A stretch of 64,000 bases of DNA, taken from positions 496,001-560,000 of the forward strand of contig JADKID010000007.1 of the NCBI GenBank assembly GCA_016721425.1, given 5' to 3'. Below are positions 36,150 through 45,271 of this stretch, piece by piece (the stretch's first letter is position 1; every line of letters begins with the position of its first letter). Below the pieces are notes generated by a model. It was given only the letters and a program-made list of their open reading frames with translations. It was not told the DNA's origin and did no database searches. The DNA comes from Bryobacterales bacterium. GTDB lineage: Bacteria; Acidobacteriota; Terriglobia; Bryobacterales; Bryobacteraceae. The translations under genes and the position numbers were made by a program.

Positions 36150-37517
36150 ATGCAGCCACTGAGCCGACGTCATTTTCTTGCGGCAGCCGCCAACGCCGGT
36201 CTGCTGGCGCAGCGCCCGGAGCGGCCGCCCAATATTGTCGTGATCCTGGCCGACGACCTCGGCTCTGGCGAGTTGGGCTGCCAGGGCAATCCGCAGATCC
36301 CCACGCCGCACATCGATTCGCTGGCAGCCAACGGTGTGCGCTTCACGCAGGGCTACGTCAGCGCGCCCTACTGCGCCCCGTCGCGAGCTGGTCTGCTGAC
36401 TGGGCGCTACCAGACTCGATTTGGTCACGAGCGCAATGTGGTGGGCACGCGCAATCTGGACCCTGCCATCGGACTGCCCCTAGGCGAGGCCACCATGGCG
36501 GACGCGCTGAAGGCAGCGGGCTATGCCACGGCTCTGTGCGGCAAGTGGCATCTGGGTGCGGCGGAGCGGTACCATCCCCAGCGCCGTGGCTTCGATGAGT
36601 TTTTCGGATTTCTGCACGAGGGGCACTTTTACGCGCCACCGCCCTATCGCGGGCTGACCACGCGGCTGCGCCCCAACGAGCCGCCCTACGATGACAACAA
36701 CCCGTTGCTGCGGGGTAAGGAGGCGGTGGAGGAAAAGCAGTATCTGACGGACGCCATCGCGCGGGAGTCGGTCAGTTTCATCGAACGGAACCGGGAACGG
36801 CCGTTCTTCCTTTACACCGCGTTCAATGCGATCCACAGCCCGATGCAGGCGCGGGTGCAGGCGCTGCGCCAGTTCAACCACATCGGCGACGAGCAGCGGC
36901 AGCTCTTCGCCGCGATGCTTTCCTCGATGGACGACGGAGTGGGCGCGATTCTGAGCCGTCTGCGCGAGCGGCGGTTGGAAGAGAATACGCTGGTGTTTTT
37001 CCTCAGTGACAACGGCGGCCCCACGGCCGAGCTGACCTCCAGCAACGTGCCTCTGCGGGGCGGGAAGGGGCAGTTGTGGGAGGGCGGGATTCGCGTACCT
37101 TTCCTGGCCCAGTGGAAAGGGAGGATTGCGGGCGGGCAGGTGCTGGATACACCCGTGATTTCGCTGGACCTGCTGCCCACGGCGCTGGCTGCGGCGCGTG
37201 CGCCGGCGCCGGGCAGCCGGACCTACGATGGAGTGAACCTGCTGCCGCTGCTCACCGGCCAGAACCGGGCCGCGCCGCACGAGACGCTCTTCTGGCGCTA
37301 TTCCAACTCAGTGGCGCTGCGCAAAGGGGACTGGAAGCTGGTGAGGCAGACTAGGCCCAACGATGCAAACGCTGCAGGGGGCGAGTTCGAACTGTACCAT
37401 CTGGGGCGGGATCCGCGGGAGAGCGCCAATCTGGCCGCGAGCGAGCCAGCGGTGGCCGCGGGTTTGAAGGCGGAGTTGGGGCGGCTGGACGCGCAGATGG
37501 TGGCGCCTTTGTGGTGA
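36150..37517 (+). CDS. Secreted type I sulfatase
   Basis: This 455-residue formylglycine-dependent sulfatase hydrolyses sulfate esters. A Tat-type leader (SRRHFLAAAANAG) is followed by NIVVILADDLG, with metal-binding Asp residues. The active-site motif YCAPSRAGLLTGR has Cys75 as the residue to be converted to formylglycine by a maturase. Downstream are GKWHLG and FLSDNGGP (metal-binding Asp/Asn). The start at 36150 is chosen because it begins the leader. It follows pckA by 13 bases and has a weak ribosome site. Substrate may be a sulfated polysaccharide, in keeping with the fucosidase/galactosidase genes, though only by inference. Confidence 0.9.
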   Translation: MQPLSRRHFLAAAANAGLLAQRPERPPNIVVILADDLGSGELGCQGNPQIPTPHIDSLAANGVRFTQGYVSAPYCAPSRAGLLTGRYQTRFGHERNVVGTRNLDPAIGLPLGEATMADALKAAGYATALCGKWHLGAAERYHPQRRGFDEFFGFLHEGHFYAPPPYRGLTTRLRPNEPPYDDNNPLLRGKEAVEEKQYLTDAIARESVSFIERNRERPFFLYTAFNAIHSPMQARVQALRQFNHIGDEQRQLFAAMLSSMDDGVGAILSRLRERRLEENTLVFFLSDNGGPTAELTSSNVPLRGGKGQLWEGGIRVPFLAQWKGRIAGGQVLDTPVISLDLLPTALAAARAPAPGSRTYDGVNLLPLLTGQNRAAPHETLFWRYSNSVALRKGDWKLVRQTRPNDANAAGGEFELYHLGRDPRESANLAASEPAVAAGLKAELGRLDAQMVAPLW

Positions 37518-38051
37518 TCAGCGCGGGAGTGCGTCGAGCAGGGGGGTGAGCTCGTCGATGGCCTGGGGATGGGCTTGCAGACGAGCGCGAAATTCAGCGA
37601 GGCCGGGCGGGAGACCGGGGACGTTGTAGCTCTGGACGGAGGCTTCGCAGGCTCTTTGCCCGTAACGTTGGTACTCGTGCAGAAGGAAATAGCGGACGCG
37701 CAGCCGCTCCAGCAGACGGGTGTGCGCGTCCTCCACCGGGCCGGGGGTATAGCGATCGAATCTCAGCAGCTGGTGGATATGACGAGGCACGAAGTAAACG
37801 CGCGCCCAGCGTTCGGTGAACTGGCAGGCGGTGGAGCGGAGTTGAGAGCGGGGCTGGGTGGCGGCGGAGGTGTTGAGCCACTGGAGCGTGGCGGAGACGA
37901 GCGCGTTCTCGGCTGCCAGCGAGGCTAGGTAGGCGGATTGGTGTTGGGCAAAGGATGAGCGAAGACGGGAGGCGTCGTGCGCTGGGGAGGATGGAGGGGT
38001 GTGGCGGCAGGCGGCCAATCCCACGGCGAGGAGCGCATACCAGATTCGCAT
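37518..38051 (-). CDS. Small lipoprotein of unknown function
   Basis: This 177-residue protein begins with a lipoprotein signal (MRIWYALLAVGLAACR, lipobox LAAC). The mature part is helical and Arg/Leu-rich (TRLLERLRVRYFLLHEYQRY) with no motif I recognise. The start at 38051 is preferred over one 19 codons upstream, as it begins the signal. It is convergent with the sulfatase gene, the stop codons lying back to back, and divergent from the second TonB receptor. Confidence 0.5.
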   Translation of the reverse strand: MRIWYALLAVGLAACRHTPPSSPAHDASRLRSSFAQHQSAYLASLAAENALVSATLQWLNTSAATQPRSQLRSTACQFTERWARVYFVPRHIHQLLRFDRYTPGPVEDAHTRLLERLRVRYFLLHEYQRYGQRACEASVQSYNVPGLPPGLAEFRARLQAHPQAIDELTPLLDALPR

Positions 38052-38172
38052 GTCTGAATTGACACCGGGGGGTGGGTGGAGGTTCCTGTGGGTGTGAAGC
38101 CGCCTCAAATCAACGACTTAAGTCAAGATTAGGGGCATCGATGGAGCTGATCGGCTATATAAACGAAACTGA

Positions 38173-38201
38173 TTGACAGGCGACGTAACAGTGGTTAAAC
38201 A
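38173..38201 (+). promoter_or_regulatory. Sigma70-like promoter of the second TonB receptor gene
   Basis: A perfect -35 box TTGACA (38173-38178) is followed after 17 bases by TAAACA (38196-38201). RNA would start near 38208, giving a leader of about 95 bases. Inverted repeats flank it: GACTTAAGTC at 38115-38124 upstream and AACCG-TTA-CGGTT at 38270-38282 in the leader. Confidence 0.6.
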
Positions 38202-38303
38202 TTGCTTATTGGTGTGGGACCAGATCGGCTGGCAGCGGAACGAACGGTTCCGACTGTCTTAGAGTCTCAAACCGTTACGGTTAGGTCATTTCAGGGAGAA
38301 CGA

Positions 38304-41300
38304 ATGAAAAGGTTAGCGTTAGTCACTCTGCTACTCTTCGCGCTGCATCTTACAGCGGCGGCGCAAGCAACCACCCAAGTCAGCGGAACCGTGTCGGATC
38401 CTTCCGGCGCAATGATCCCCGGTGCAAGCGTCGAGATCTCGAACCCGGACACGGGGTTCAAGCGCATTGTGAAGTCGGATGCGTCCGGCTCGTATGCGGT
38501 GCTGCAACTGGCGCCGGGCACATACCAGGTGAAGGTGACGGCGGCAGGATTTCGCACTTCGAGCGTAAACGAGTTGATGTTGCTGGTGAACAACCCAGCG
38601 ACATTGAACCTCAAGCTGGAAGTCGGCCAGATTACTGAGACTGTGGCAGTGGTGGCCTCGACGGAAACTTTGAACACGGTGGACGCTTCAATCGGCAACG
38701 CAATCTCGAACAAGCCGATCGTCCAGCTCCCGTTGAACGCCCGCAACATTGTCGGGCTGCTGGCCTTGCAGCCGGGCGTCGTGTTTACGACCGAGGGTGA
38801 CACGGATTCGCGCAACGGCGCGGTGAACGGCGGCAAGAGCGACCAGGCGAACGTCACGCTGGACGGCGTGGACGTGAACGATCAGATGAACCGGAATGCG
38901 TTCACTTCAGTTTTGCGCGTGACACCGGACTCAGTCCAGGAGTTCCGCGTTACGACATTGAACGCCAACGCCGATAGCGGCCGGTCTTCCGGCGCGCAGG
39001 TGGTGATGGTGACCAAGGGCGGAACCAACGACCTGCACGGCACTTTGTACGAGTATCACCGCAACACGATTACGACGGCGAACGGGTTCTTCAACAACGC
39101 TTCGGGCGTAGAGAGACAGAAGCTGATCCGCAACATTTTCGGCGGCTCGCTCGGCGGACCGATCGTCAAGAACAAGCTCTTCCTGTTTGGCAACTATGAA
39201 GGCCGGCGGGACGCAAAAGACGGCCCAGCCTTGCGCAACGTCCCGTCAATGGACATGCGCCAGGGCATACTGCATTACAGGCGTACGGATGGTTCGGTGG
39301 CGACCGTAACTCCGGCCAACATCGCGTCTCAGATTGCACCGCGTGGCGTCAACCAGGCAGCACTCCGGGACTTGCAGAGCTATCCTGTGCCGAACGACTT
39401 CACAGTGGGTGACGGCCTGAATCTGGTGGGATTCCGCTTCAAGGCGCCGACGCCGTTGCGGTGGGCCACCTACATCGCCAAGATCGACTACATTCTGAAC
39501 GAGAAGCACACCGCGTTTTTGCGTGGCAATCTCCAGAATGACAACGAAGCGACGGTGCCGCAGTTTCCGGGCCAGCAATCGAATGGCGTGAACCTCACCA
39601 ATAACAAGGGCATGGCAGCAGGTCTGACTAGCGTGTTCAGCCCGACGCTGATCAGCAACTTCCGTTACGGACTGACGCGGCAGGGGAACGAATCGACGGG
39701 TATCGCGAACTTCGGGGCCACCACGCTACGGGGCTTGGACTCCATCGTTGGATTGTCGCGCGGCTTTGTTTCGATCATCCCCGTGCACACGATCAGCGAA
39801 GACATGAACTGGATCAAGGGCTCCCACAGCATCCAGTTTGGCGGCGTGGCCCGCTTGAACCAGAATCAGCGCAACAACCTGGGGACTTCGTTCTCGGGCG
39901 CGACGGCGAACGCTTCGTGGCTGGTTGGCAGCGGATCAGAATTGACGGCGCCGTTCACGGACCTGCCGAGCAGCCAGTACACGCTGTTCCGCTACGCGGC
40001 AACAGACGTGATGGGATTGGTGACGCAGGGCAACGCGCAGTACAACTACAAGGTGGACGGCAGCGTCCTGCCGCAGGGCGCGCCGGTGATGAGGAACTTC
40101 AAGAACCAGGAGTATGAATTCTATGTGCAGGACACCTGGAAGGTCAATCGGGCACTGACGGTCACGGCTGGATTGCGTTACTCGCTGATGCCGCCAATCT
40201 ACGAAGCCGATGGCCAGCAGGTTTCGCCGAACATCCCGATTGGCGACTGGTTTGACACGCGCGGCGGTCTGGCCCAGCAGGGCAAGTCGCAGATGGGCGC
40301 GGGTTTGATCTCCTTCATCCCGAAGAGCCAGGGCGGCCGGGATCTGTACCGGTTCCACAAAGACAACCTTGCTCCGCGTATCTCGATGGCGTACTCGCCG
40401 CAGGGCACCAGTGGCCTGAGCAAGGCGCTATTTGGCGGGCCGGGCATGACATCGATCCGCGTTGGCTGGGGCATGTTCTATGACCTCTTCGGCAGCGGTT
40501 TGATGCGCAGCTACGATGCCACCGCGTTCGGCCTTTCCAACGCACTCACCAATCCGGCGGCGGTGCTCAACGTAAACACGGCCCCGGCCTACACGTCGAT
40601 CACTCAGATTCCCGCCGGGCTCTTGCCGGCAGCGCCGCCAGCCACTTTCCCGGCCACGTATCCGAATCTGTTCGCTATCACGAACGGGCTGGATGAAACG
40701 CTGAAGGCTCCGTACAACATGAACATGAACTTCAGCATCGGCCGTGATTTCGGCAAGGGCTGGTTCGTGCAGGGCTCATACGTGGGACGGCAGTCCCGGC
40801 GGTCATTGATCCGGCGCGACGCGGCGATGCCGACTGATCTGAAGGATCCGAAGTCTGGTCAGACCTACTTCGAGGCGGCCACCATTCTGGCCAAGCAGGT
40901 GAACGCGGGTGTGGCCACGGCAAACGTGCAGAAGGTGCCGTTCTGGGAGAACCTGTACAGCAAGGCGGCCACGCCCACGCAAACGGCGACTCAGGTCGCC
41001 TACAGCCGCTTCAACGCCAATCAGTACGATTGGACCTACGCGCTGTATCAGCTCGACACGGGCACCGGTCAGGGTGGTTGCGAGGCGCGCGTGCGCTGCT
41101 CGGACCTCGGCCCGTACGCGTTTTACAGCCCGCAGTTTTCGTACCTGTCGGTGTTCAGCTCAGTGGGTGGCGGCGGCTATCACGGTGGGCAGTTGACGGT
41201 GCGGAAGAGCTTTAACAACGGCGATCTGGTTTCGGTGAACTACACCTGGTCGAAGTCGCAGGACTTGCGCTCCAACACTGAGCGTGTGGGTAGTTCCACC

Positions 41301-41915
41301 GGCGTCGTCTGGAATCCCTGGCAGCCCGGCTTGATGAGCGGCGTTTCGGACTACGACAACACTCACCTGTTCAATATGTCCGGAGTCTACAATCTGCCGT
41401 TCGGCAAGGGCAAGAAGTTCGGCAGCAGCGCGAACGGGTTTGTGGACGCCATCATTGGCGGCTGGCAGATCAGCGGCCTGTGGCGCTGGACCAGCGGCTT
41501 CCCCATCAGTGTGTATGAAACCGGCCTCTGGCCGACGAACTGGAACAACAACAACTGGGCGTTGTGGAACGGCAAGCCGGTTTCCACGCAGCACGGCCCG
41601 AACATGTTCGCTAAGCCGGATGATGCCCTCGCGGCGTTTGACTACGAGCTGCCTGGCGGCGTCGGCACCCGGAACCCGCTTCGCGGCGATGGCTTGTTCA
41701 ACATCGACACGAACATCGCTAAGAGGTTCACCATGCCCTTCAGCGAGAAGCACTCCCTGCAGTTCCGTTGGGAAACGTTCAACCTGACGAACACCACGAG
41801 GTTTGACGTCAACTCCGCTTCGCTTGACGTCTCCGTTGGCGGGACGTTCGGCCTGTACAGCGCCCAGCTCGGAGCTCCGCGCGTGATGCAGTTTGGCCTG
41901 CGCTACGAGTTCTAG
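38304..41915 (+). CDS. Oar-like TonB-dependent receptor with carboxypeptidase-regulatory domain (2)
   Basis: This 1203-residue outer-membrane receptor starts at 38304 after the ribosome site GGGAGAA. The signal peptide ends near TAAAQA. The CarboxypepD_reg-like domain covers about 25-105 (VSGTVSDPSGAMIPGASVEI), followed by a plug (NVTLDGVDVNDQMNRNAF, SVQEFRVTTLNANADSGRSS) and a barrel ending in VMQFGLRYEF with terminal Phe. It resembles the receptor at 23405-26824 but lacks an accessory gene beside it. It has its own promoter and a strong terminator, so it is a single-gene unit. The ligand is unknown. Confidence 0.92.
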   Translation: MKRLALVTLLLFALHLTAAAQATTQVSGTVSDPSGAMIPGASVEISNPDTGFKRIVKSDASGSYAVLQLAPGTYQVKVTAAGFRTSSVNELMLLVNNPATLNLKLEVGQITETVAVVASTETLNTVDASIGNAISNKPIVQLPLNARNIVGLLALQPGVVFTTEGDTDSRNGAVNGGKSDQANVTLDGVDVNDQMNRNAFTSVLRVTPDSVQEFRVTTLNANADSGRSSGAQVVMVTKGGTNDLHGTLYEYHRNTITTANGFFNNASGVERQKLIRNIFGGSLGGPIVKNKLFLFGNYEGRRDAKDGPALRNVPSMDMRQGILHYRRTDGSVATVTPANIASQIAPRGVNQAALRDLQSYPVPNDFTVGDGLNLVGFRFKAPTPLRWATYIAKIDYILNEKHTAFLRGNLQNDNEATVPQFPGQQSNGVNLTNNKGMAAGLTSVFSPTLISNFRYGLTRQGNESTGIANFGATTLRGLDSIVGLSRGFVSIIPVHTISEDMNWIKGSHSIQFGGVARLNQNQRNNLGTSFSGATANASWLVGSGSELTAPFTDLPSSQYTLFRYAATDVMGLVTQGNAQYNYKVDGSVLPQGAPVMRNFKNQEYEFYVQDTWKVNRALTVTAGLRYSLMPPIYEADGQQVSPNIPIGDWFDTRGGLAQQGKSQMGAGLISFIPKSQGGRDLYRFHKDNLAPRISMAYSPQGTSGLSKALFGGPGMTSIRVGWGMFYDLFGSGLMRSYDATAFGLSNALTNPAAVLNVNTAPAYTSITQIPAGLLPAAPPATFPATYPNLFAITNGLDETLKAPYNMNMNFSIGRDFGKGWFVQGSYVGRQSRRSLIRRDAAMPTDLKDPKSGQTYFEAATILAKQVNAGVATANVQKVPFWENLYSKAATPTQTATQVAYSRFNANQYDWTYALYQLDTGTGQGGCEARVRCSDLGPYAFYSPQFSYLSVFSSVGGGGYHGGQLTVRKSFNNGDLVSVNYTWSKSQDLRSNTERVGSSTGVVWNPWQPGLMSGVSDYDNTHLFNMSGVYNLPFGKGKKFGSSANGFVDAIIGGWQISGLWRWTSGFPISVYETGLWPTNWNNNNWALWNGKPVSTQHGPNMFAKPDDALAAFDYELPGGVGTRNPLRGDGLFNIDTNIAKRFTMPFSEKHSLQFRWETFNLTNTTRFDVNSASLDVSVGGTFGLYSAQLGAPRVMQFGLRYEF

Positions 41916-41936
41916 GCTCAGATCGCAGTCAGATCG

Positions 41937-41970
41937 ACGAAGGGCGGGACCCAGCGGTCCCGCCCTTCGT
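41937..41970. terminator. Perfect 15-bp hairpin between the TonB receptor and pyrF
   Basis: The arms at 41937-41951 and 41956-41970 are exact complements around a CAGC loop. The position between two convergent stop codons fits a shared bidirectional terminator, although neither side has a T-run. Confidence 0.7.
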
Positions 41971-41989
41971 GCGTCTGGGGAGGTCTTAG

Positions 41990-42673
41990 TTAGGCGAGGT
42001 CGGCGAGGATCCGTGCGGCCGCGGCAGCGGGGTCGGCGGCGCGCGTGATTTCGCGGCCCACGACGAGGTAGGTGGAACCATCGGCCATCGCCTGCGCCGG
42101 CGTGGCGACGCGCTTCTGATCGCCGGCATCGGCGCCAGCAGAGCGGACACCCGGGGTCACCAGGAGCGAGCCGGGGCCGGCGATGTGGCGGAGCCGGGCC
42201 ACTTCCAGCGGGGAGCAGACCAGGCCGTCCACACCGGCGGCGATGGCGCGCTGGGCCAGCCATTCCACCTGCTCGCCCACCGTGCGCCCGGTCACGCCGA
42301 GGTCTTCGAGGTCCGCCTGATCGAAGCTGGTCAGCACCGTCACGGCGATGATCTTCAACTGCGAGCCGGCCGCGCCTTCTTTCGCCGCGCGGATCACCTG
42401 CGGGCTGGCGTGCACCGTGAGCAGGCTGGCGCCGAGGGCGGCCACGCGGGCGGCGGCGCGCTTCACCGTCTCGTGAATGTCGTACATCTTGAGATCGACG
42501 AAGACCTGCTTGCCGCGGGAGACGAGCTCCGTGACAACCGGCGGGCCCTCAGCGGTAAATAGCTCCAGGCCGACTTTGTAGAAGCCGACGGAGCTGTCAA
42601 GGCGGTCCACAAGAGCAAGAGCCTCGGTGGCGTTCGGCACATCGAGGGCGACAATGATGGGGTTGTGTTTCAT
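41990..42673 (-). CDS. pyrF: Orotidine 5'-phosphate decarboxylase
   Basis: This 227-residue enzyme makes UMP from OMP in the last step of de novo pyrimidine synthesis. Motifs are IIVALDVPN at the start (about 6-14), the catalytic FVDLKMYDIHETV (Lys-x-x-Asp tetrad region; most family members read DLKxHDIPNTV), and VTPGVRSAG for phosphate binding. The length is normal. It overlaps the selD stop by 4 bases, so it is translationally coupled to selD. Confidence 0.95.
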   Translation of the reverse strand: MKHNPIIVALDVPNATEALALVDRLDSSVGFYKVGLELFTAEGPPVVTELVSRGKQVFVDLKMYDIHETVKRAAARVAALGASLLTVHASPQVIRAAKEGAAGSQLKIIAVTVLTSFDQADLEDLGVTGRTVGEQVEWLAQRAIAAGVDGLVCSPLEVARLRHIAGPGSLLVTPGVRSAGADAGDQKRVATPAQAMADGSTYLVVGREITRAADPAAAAARILADLA

Positions 42674-43647
42674 AGGACGACGATGGGACTCTCGCCGCGC
42701 TCCAGCACGCGGCCGATGATGACACCCGCGGCATGGGCTGGATCCTGCGCCAGCAGCAGGCCGCCAGAGGTCTGCGGATCGTAGAGCAGCGCTGCAACTT
42801 CCGGGCGGAGATCACCGGCGATGCGGACGGCGCAGGAGGCGAATTCGCGATTGTTGTGGAGGCCGCCGGGGACGGCGCCTTGCGCGGCGTATTCCAGCGC
42901 GCCGGGCAGAAACTCCAGCGCGGCGCTGTTGATTTCGAGCGTGACGTTACTGGCCAGCGCCATCTCGCGGGCGTGGCCCATCAGGCCGAAGCCGGTGATA
43001 TCGGTGCAGCCGTGCGCGACGGCGTCGGTGCGGTTGAGCCGCAGCATGGAGGCGATGGCCGCCTCGACATGAGCCTCGCTGGCGAGGCCGCGCTTGAGGG
43101 CTGTGGCGATGACGCCGGTGCCGAGCGGCTTCGTCAAAACCAGCACGTCGCCGGGCCGCGCGCCGGCGTTGGTCCAGACCCGCTCCGGATGCACGGTGCC
43201 GGTGACGGCATAGCCGAACTTGATCTCGTCGTCGTTCACGCTGTGTCCGCCGAGCACGACACAGCCGGCCTCGATCATCTTCTCCGCGCCGCCTTTCAGA
43301 ATGGCCGAGAGGTCCTCCAGATCGCCCTTACCGGGGTAGCAGAGAATGGAGAGCGCGGTGAGCGGCGTACCGCCCATGGCGAAGACATCGCTGAGCGAAT
43401 TGGCCGCGGCGATGGCGCCGAAGGTGTACGGATCGTCAACGATGGGTGTGAAGAAATCGACGGTCTGCACCAGGGCACACTCCGGGCTCAGACGGTAGAC
43501 ACCGGCGTCGTCCGAGGTGTCGAAACCGACCAGAACATTCGAATTTGCCAGGCGCGGCACGCCGGGCAGCACGGAGTCCAAAACCTTTGGACTAAGCTTG
43601 GACGCTCAACCGGCTGCTTTGACGTGGGCCGTCAGTTTCTTTGCCAT
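42670..43647 (-). CDS. selD: Selenide, water dikinase SelD with UGA-encoded selenocysteine
   Basis: This 325-residue enzyme makes selenophosphate from selenide and ATP for selenocysteine and selenouridine synthesis. The ATG at 43647 opens MAKKLTAHVKAAG, then an in-frame TGA (43608-43606, codon 14), then ASKLSPKVLDSVLPG. The TGA sits exactly where other SelDs have the catalytic Cys (C-x-x-K; Lys17 here), so it should be read as selenocysteine. Downstream are the ATP/Mg motifs VGFDTSDDAGVY and VQTVDFFTPIVDDPYTFG. A gene finder that treats TGA as stop would begin at a TTG (43581) and lose the active site. A SECIS-like hairpin follows the TGA. pyrF overlaps its end. Confidence 0.93.
43575..43593 (-). 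promoter_or_regulatory. Bacterial SECIS-like hairpin in selD
   Basis: On the mRNA, AGUCCAAA pairs with UUUGGACU (8 bp) around a GGU loop. The stem starts 12 bases after the UGA and the loop guanines lie about 20 bases after it. This matches the bacterial SECIS pattern: a short hairpin just downstream of UGA with G residues at the start of the apical loop, read by SelB. Confidence 0.75.
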
Positions 43648-43691
43648 GAAAACGCTTTCAAAAGGGCAGGGCCCTCGATATAGTATGGAAC

Positions 43692-45254
43692 ATGCAACGC
43701 CGTCATTTCCTGGCCACTTCCGCGGGCGCCCTGCTGGCGCCGCGCGCCGCGCAAGCCGCCGATGGTTCCGTCACCGTGCTGTTGAACGAACCGGTGGGCA
43801 CGATCTCGCCTTTGATCCACGGCCATTTCGTGGAGCATCTGGGCGGTGTCGTGTATGACGGGATCTGGGTGGGCGAAGGCTCGAAAGTGCCGAACGTGGC
43901 GGGCCTGCGCAAGGCGCTGATCGACGCGTTGAAAAAGATCCAGGCCCCGCTGTTCCGCTGGCCGGGCGGGTGCTTTGCCGATAGTTATAACTGGCGCGAC
44001 GGCATCGGGCCCCGGGCGCAGCGGCCCAAGCGCACCAATTTCTGGGCCAGCAACGGCATGCTGGCCAAACAGAGCGGCGGGCCGGCCAAGTACGACCCGA
44101 ACGAGTTTGGCACCAACGAATTCATGCGCTTCTGCCAGGAAGTGGGCGGCGCGCCCTACATCGCGGCCAATGTGCGCAGCGGGAGTCCTCGCGAATATTA
44201 CGAATGGGTGGAATACTGCAACTCGCCGGTGGGATCGACGACTCTGGCGGCGCAGCGCGGTACCTCCCCTTTCAACGTGCAGTATTGGGGCATTGGCAAC
44301 GAAAGCTGGGGTTGTGGCGGCGATTTCTCCGCGGAAGAGTACTCGGTAGAGTTCCGCAAGTTCACTTCCTGGGTGCCCAACTACGGGATGCCGCTGAGGT
44401 TCCTACCAGCCGGGCCCAACGGCGGCGATCTGAAATGGTCCCGCGGATTTTTCGAGGCGCTCACGCGCAAGAGCCCGGGGCTGATCAACCGCGTATGGGG
44501 CTGGGCGCTGCACTACTATTGCGGGACAGCCGGCGGCCCGGTGGAGTTCAACGACGCCGAATACTACGAACTGCTGACCAAGGCAGTCCGCATGGAGAGC
44601 CTGATCACGGATCACTGGACCGTGATGGGCGAATACGACCGCAACCATCGCGTGAAGTTCGCCGTGGACGAATGGGGCGCCTGGCATAAGGCGGGCAGCG
44701 AGGTGGCGCCGCATCACCTGTTTGGCCAGATCGGCACCATGCGCGACGCCATGGTGGCCGCGCTCACGCTCGATATCTTCCACCGCCATGCCGACAAAGT
44801 GGCGATGGCCAACGTGGCTCAGCTCGTCAACTGCATTCACAGCCTCTTCATCGCGCACGAGGACAAATTCCTGGCCACGCCCAACTATCATGTCTTCGAT
44901 ATGTACAAGGAGCACAAGGGCGGCCAGGCGGTACGCGCCGTGTTTGCCGCGCCCTCGCAAGGCAAGCTGCCGGGCCTGGATGGCTCGGCGTCGCTCACCG
45001 GCAAGCGCCTGGTGCTGACCTGTACCAATTCCAGCCTGTCCGCTGGGATGCCCGTGGAGGTGAAACTGGCAGGCGGCACGGCGAGATCGGTGGCCGGCAC
45101 CATCCTGCACGCAGTCAAGCCGCAGGCCCACAACTCTTTCGCGGAGCCTGACCTCATTGCGCCGAAGGCGCTCAAGGCCGAGACCTCCGGCGCCTCTGTG
45201 CGCTTTGAGATGCCGCCCTCCTCGGTGGCGCGGATCATTTGCGAGTTGGCGTAA
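43692..45254 (+). CDS. Secreted alpha-L-arabinofuranosidase, GH51
   Basis: This 520-residue GH51 enzyme removes arabinofuranose side chains from arabinan or arabinoxylan. The leader QRRHFLATSAGALLA looks like a Tat signal. Family motifs are HGHFVEHLGG and FRWPGGCFADSYNWRDGIGP near the start. Glu204 in YWGIGNESWG is the expected acid/base and Glu327 in FAVDEWGAW the nucleophile. The C-terminal beta-sandwich is present. Only 44 bases separate it from the divergent selD, and a TATAGT box lies about 10 bases before the ATG, suggesting a very short leader. Confidence 0.93.
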   Translation: MQRRHFLATSAGALLAPRAAQAADGSVTVLLNEPVGTISPLIHGHFVEHLGGVVYDGIWVGEGSKVPNVAGLRKALIDALKKIQAPLFRWPGGCFADSYNWRDGIGPRAQRPKRTNFWASNGMLAKQSGGPAKYDPNEFGTNEFMRFCQEVGGAPYIAANVRSGSPREYYEWVEYCNSPVGSTTLAAQRGTSPFNVQYWGIGNESWGCGGDFSAEEYSVEFRKFTSWVPNYGMPLRFLPAGPNGGDLKWSRGFFEALTRKSPGLINRVWGWALHYYCGTAGGPVEFNDAEYYELLTKAVRMESLITDHWTVMGEYDRNHRVKFAVDEWGAWHKAGSEVAPHHLFGQIGTMRDAMVAALTLDIFHRHADKVAMANVAQLVNCIHSLFIAHEDKFLATPNYHVFDMYKEHKGGQAVRAVFAAPSQGKLPGLDGSASLTGKRLVLTCTNSSLSAGMPVEVKLAGGTARSVAGTILHAVKPQAHNSFAEPDLIAPKALKAETSGASVRFEMPPSSVARIICELA

Positions 45255-45271
45255 GGCGAGCTGGCCTGAGG

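Noticed and set aside
43570..43647. The UGA in selD as a true stop, with a shorter protein starting at TTG 43581
   Set aside because: The shortened protein would lack the catalytic residue and Lys17, while the 5' extension aligns with SelD and a SECIS-like hairpin follows the UGA.
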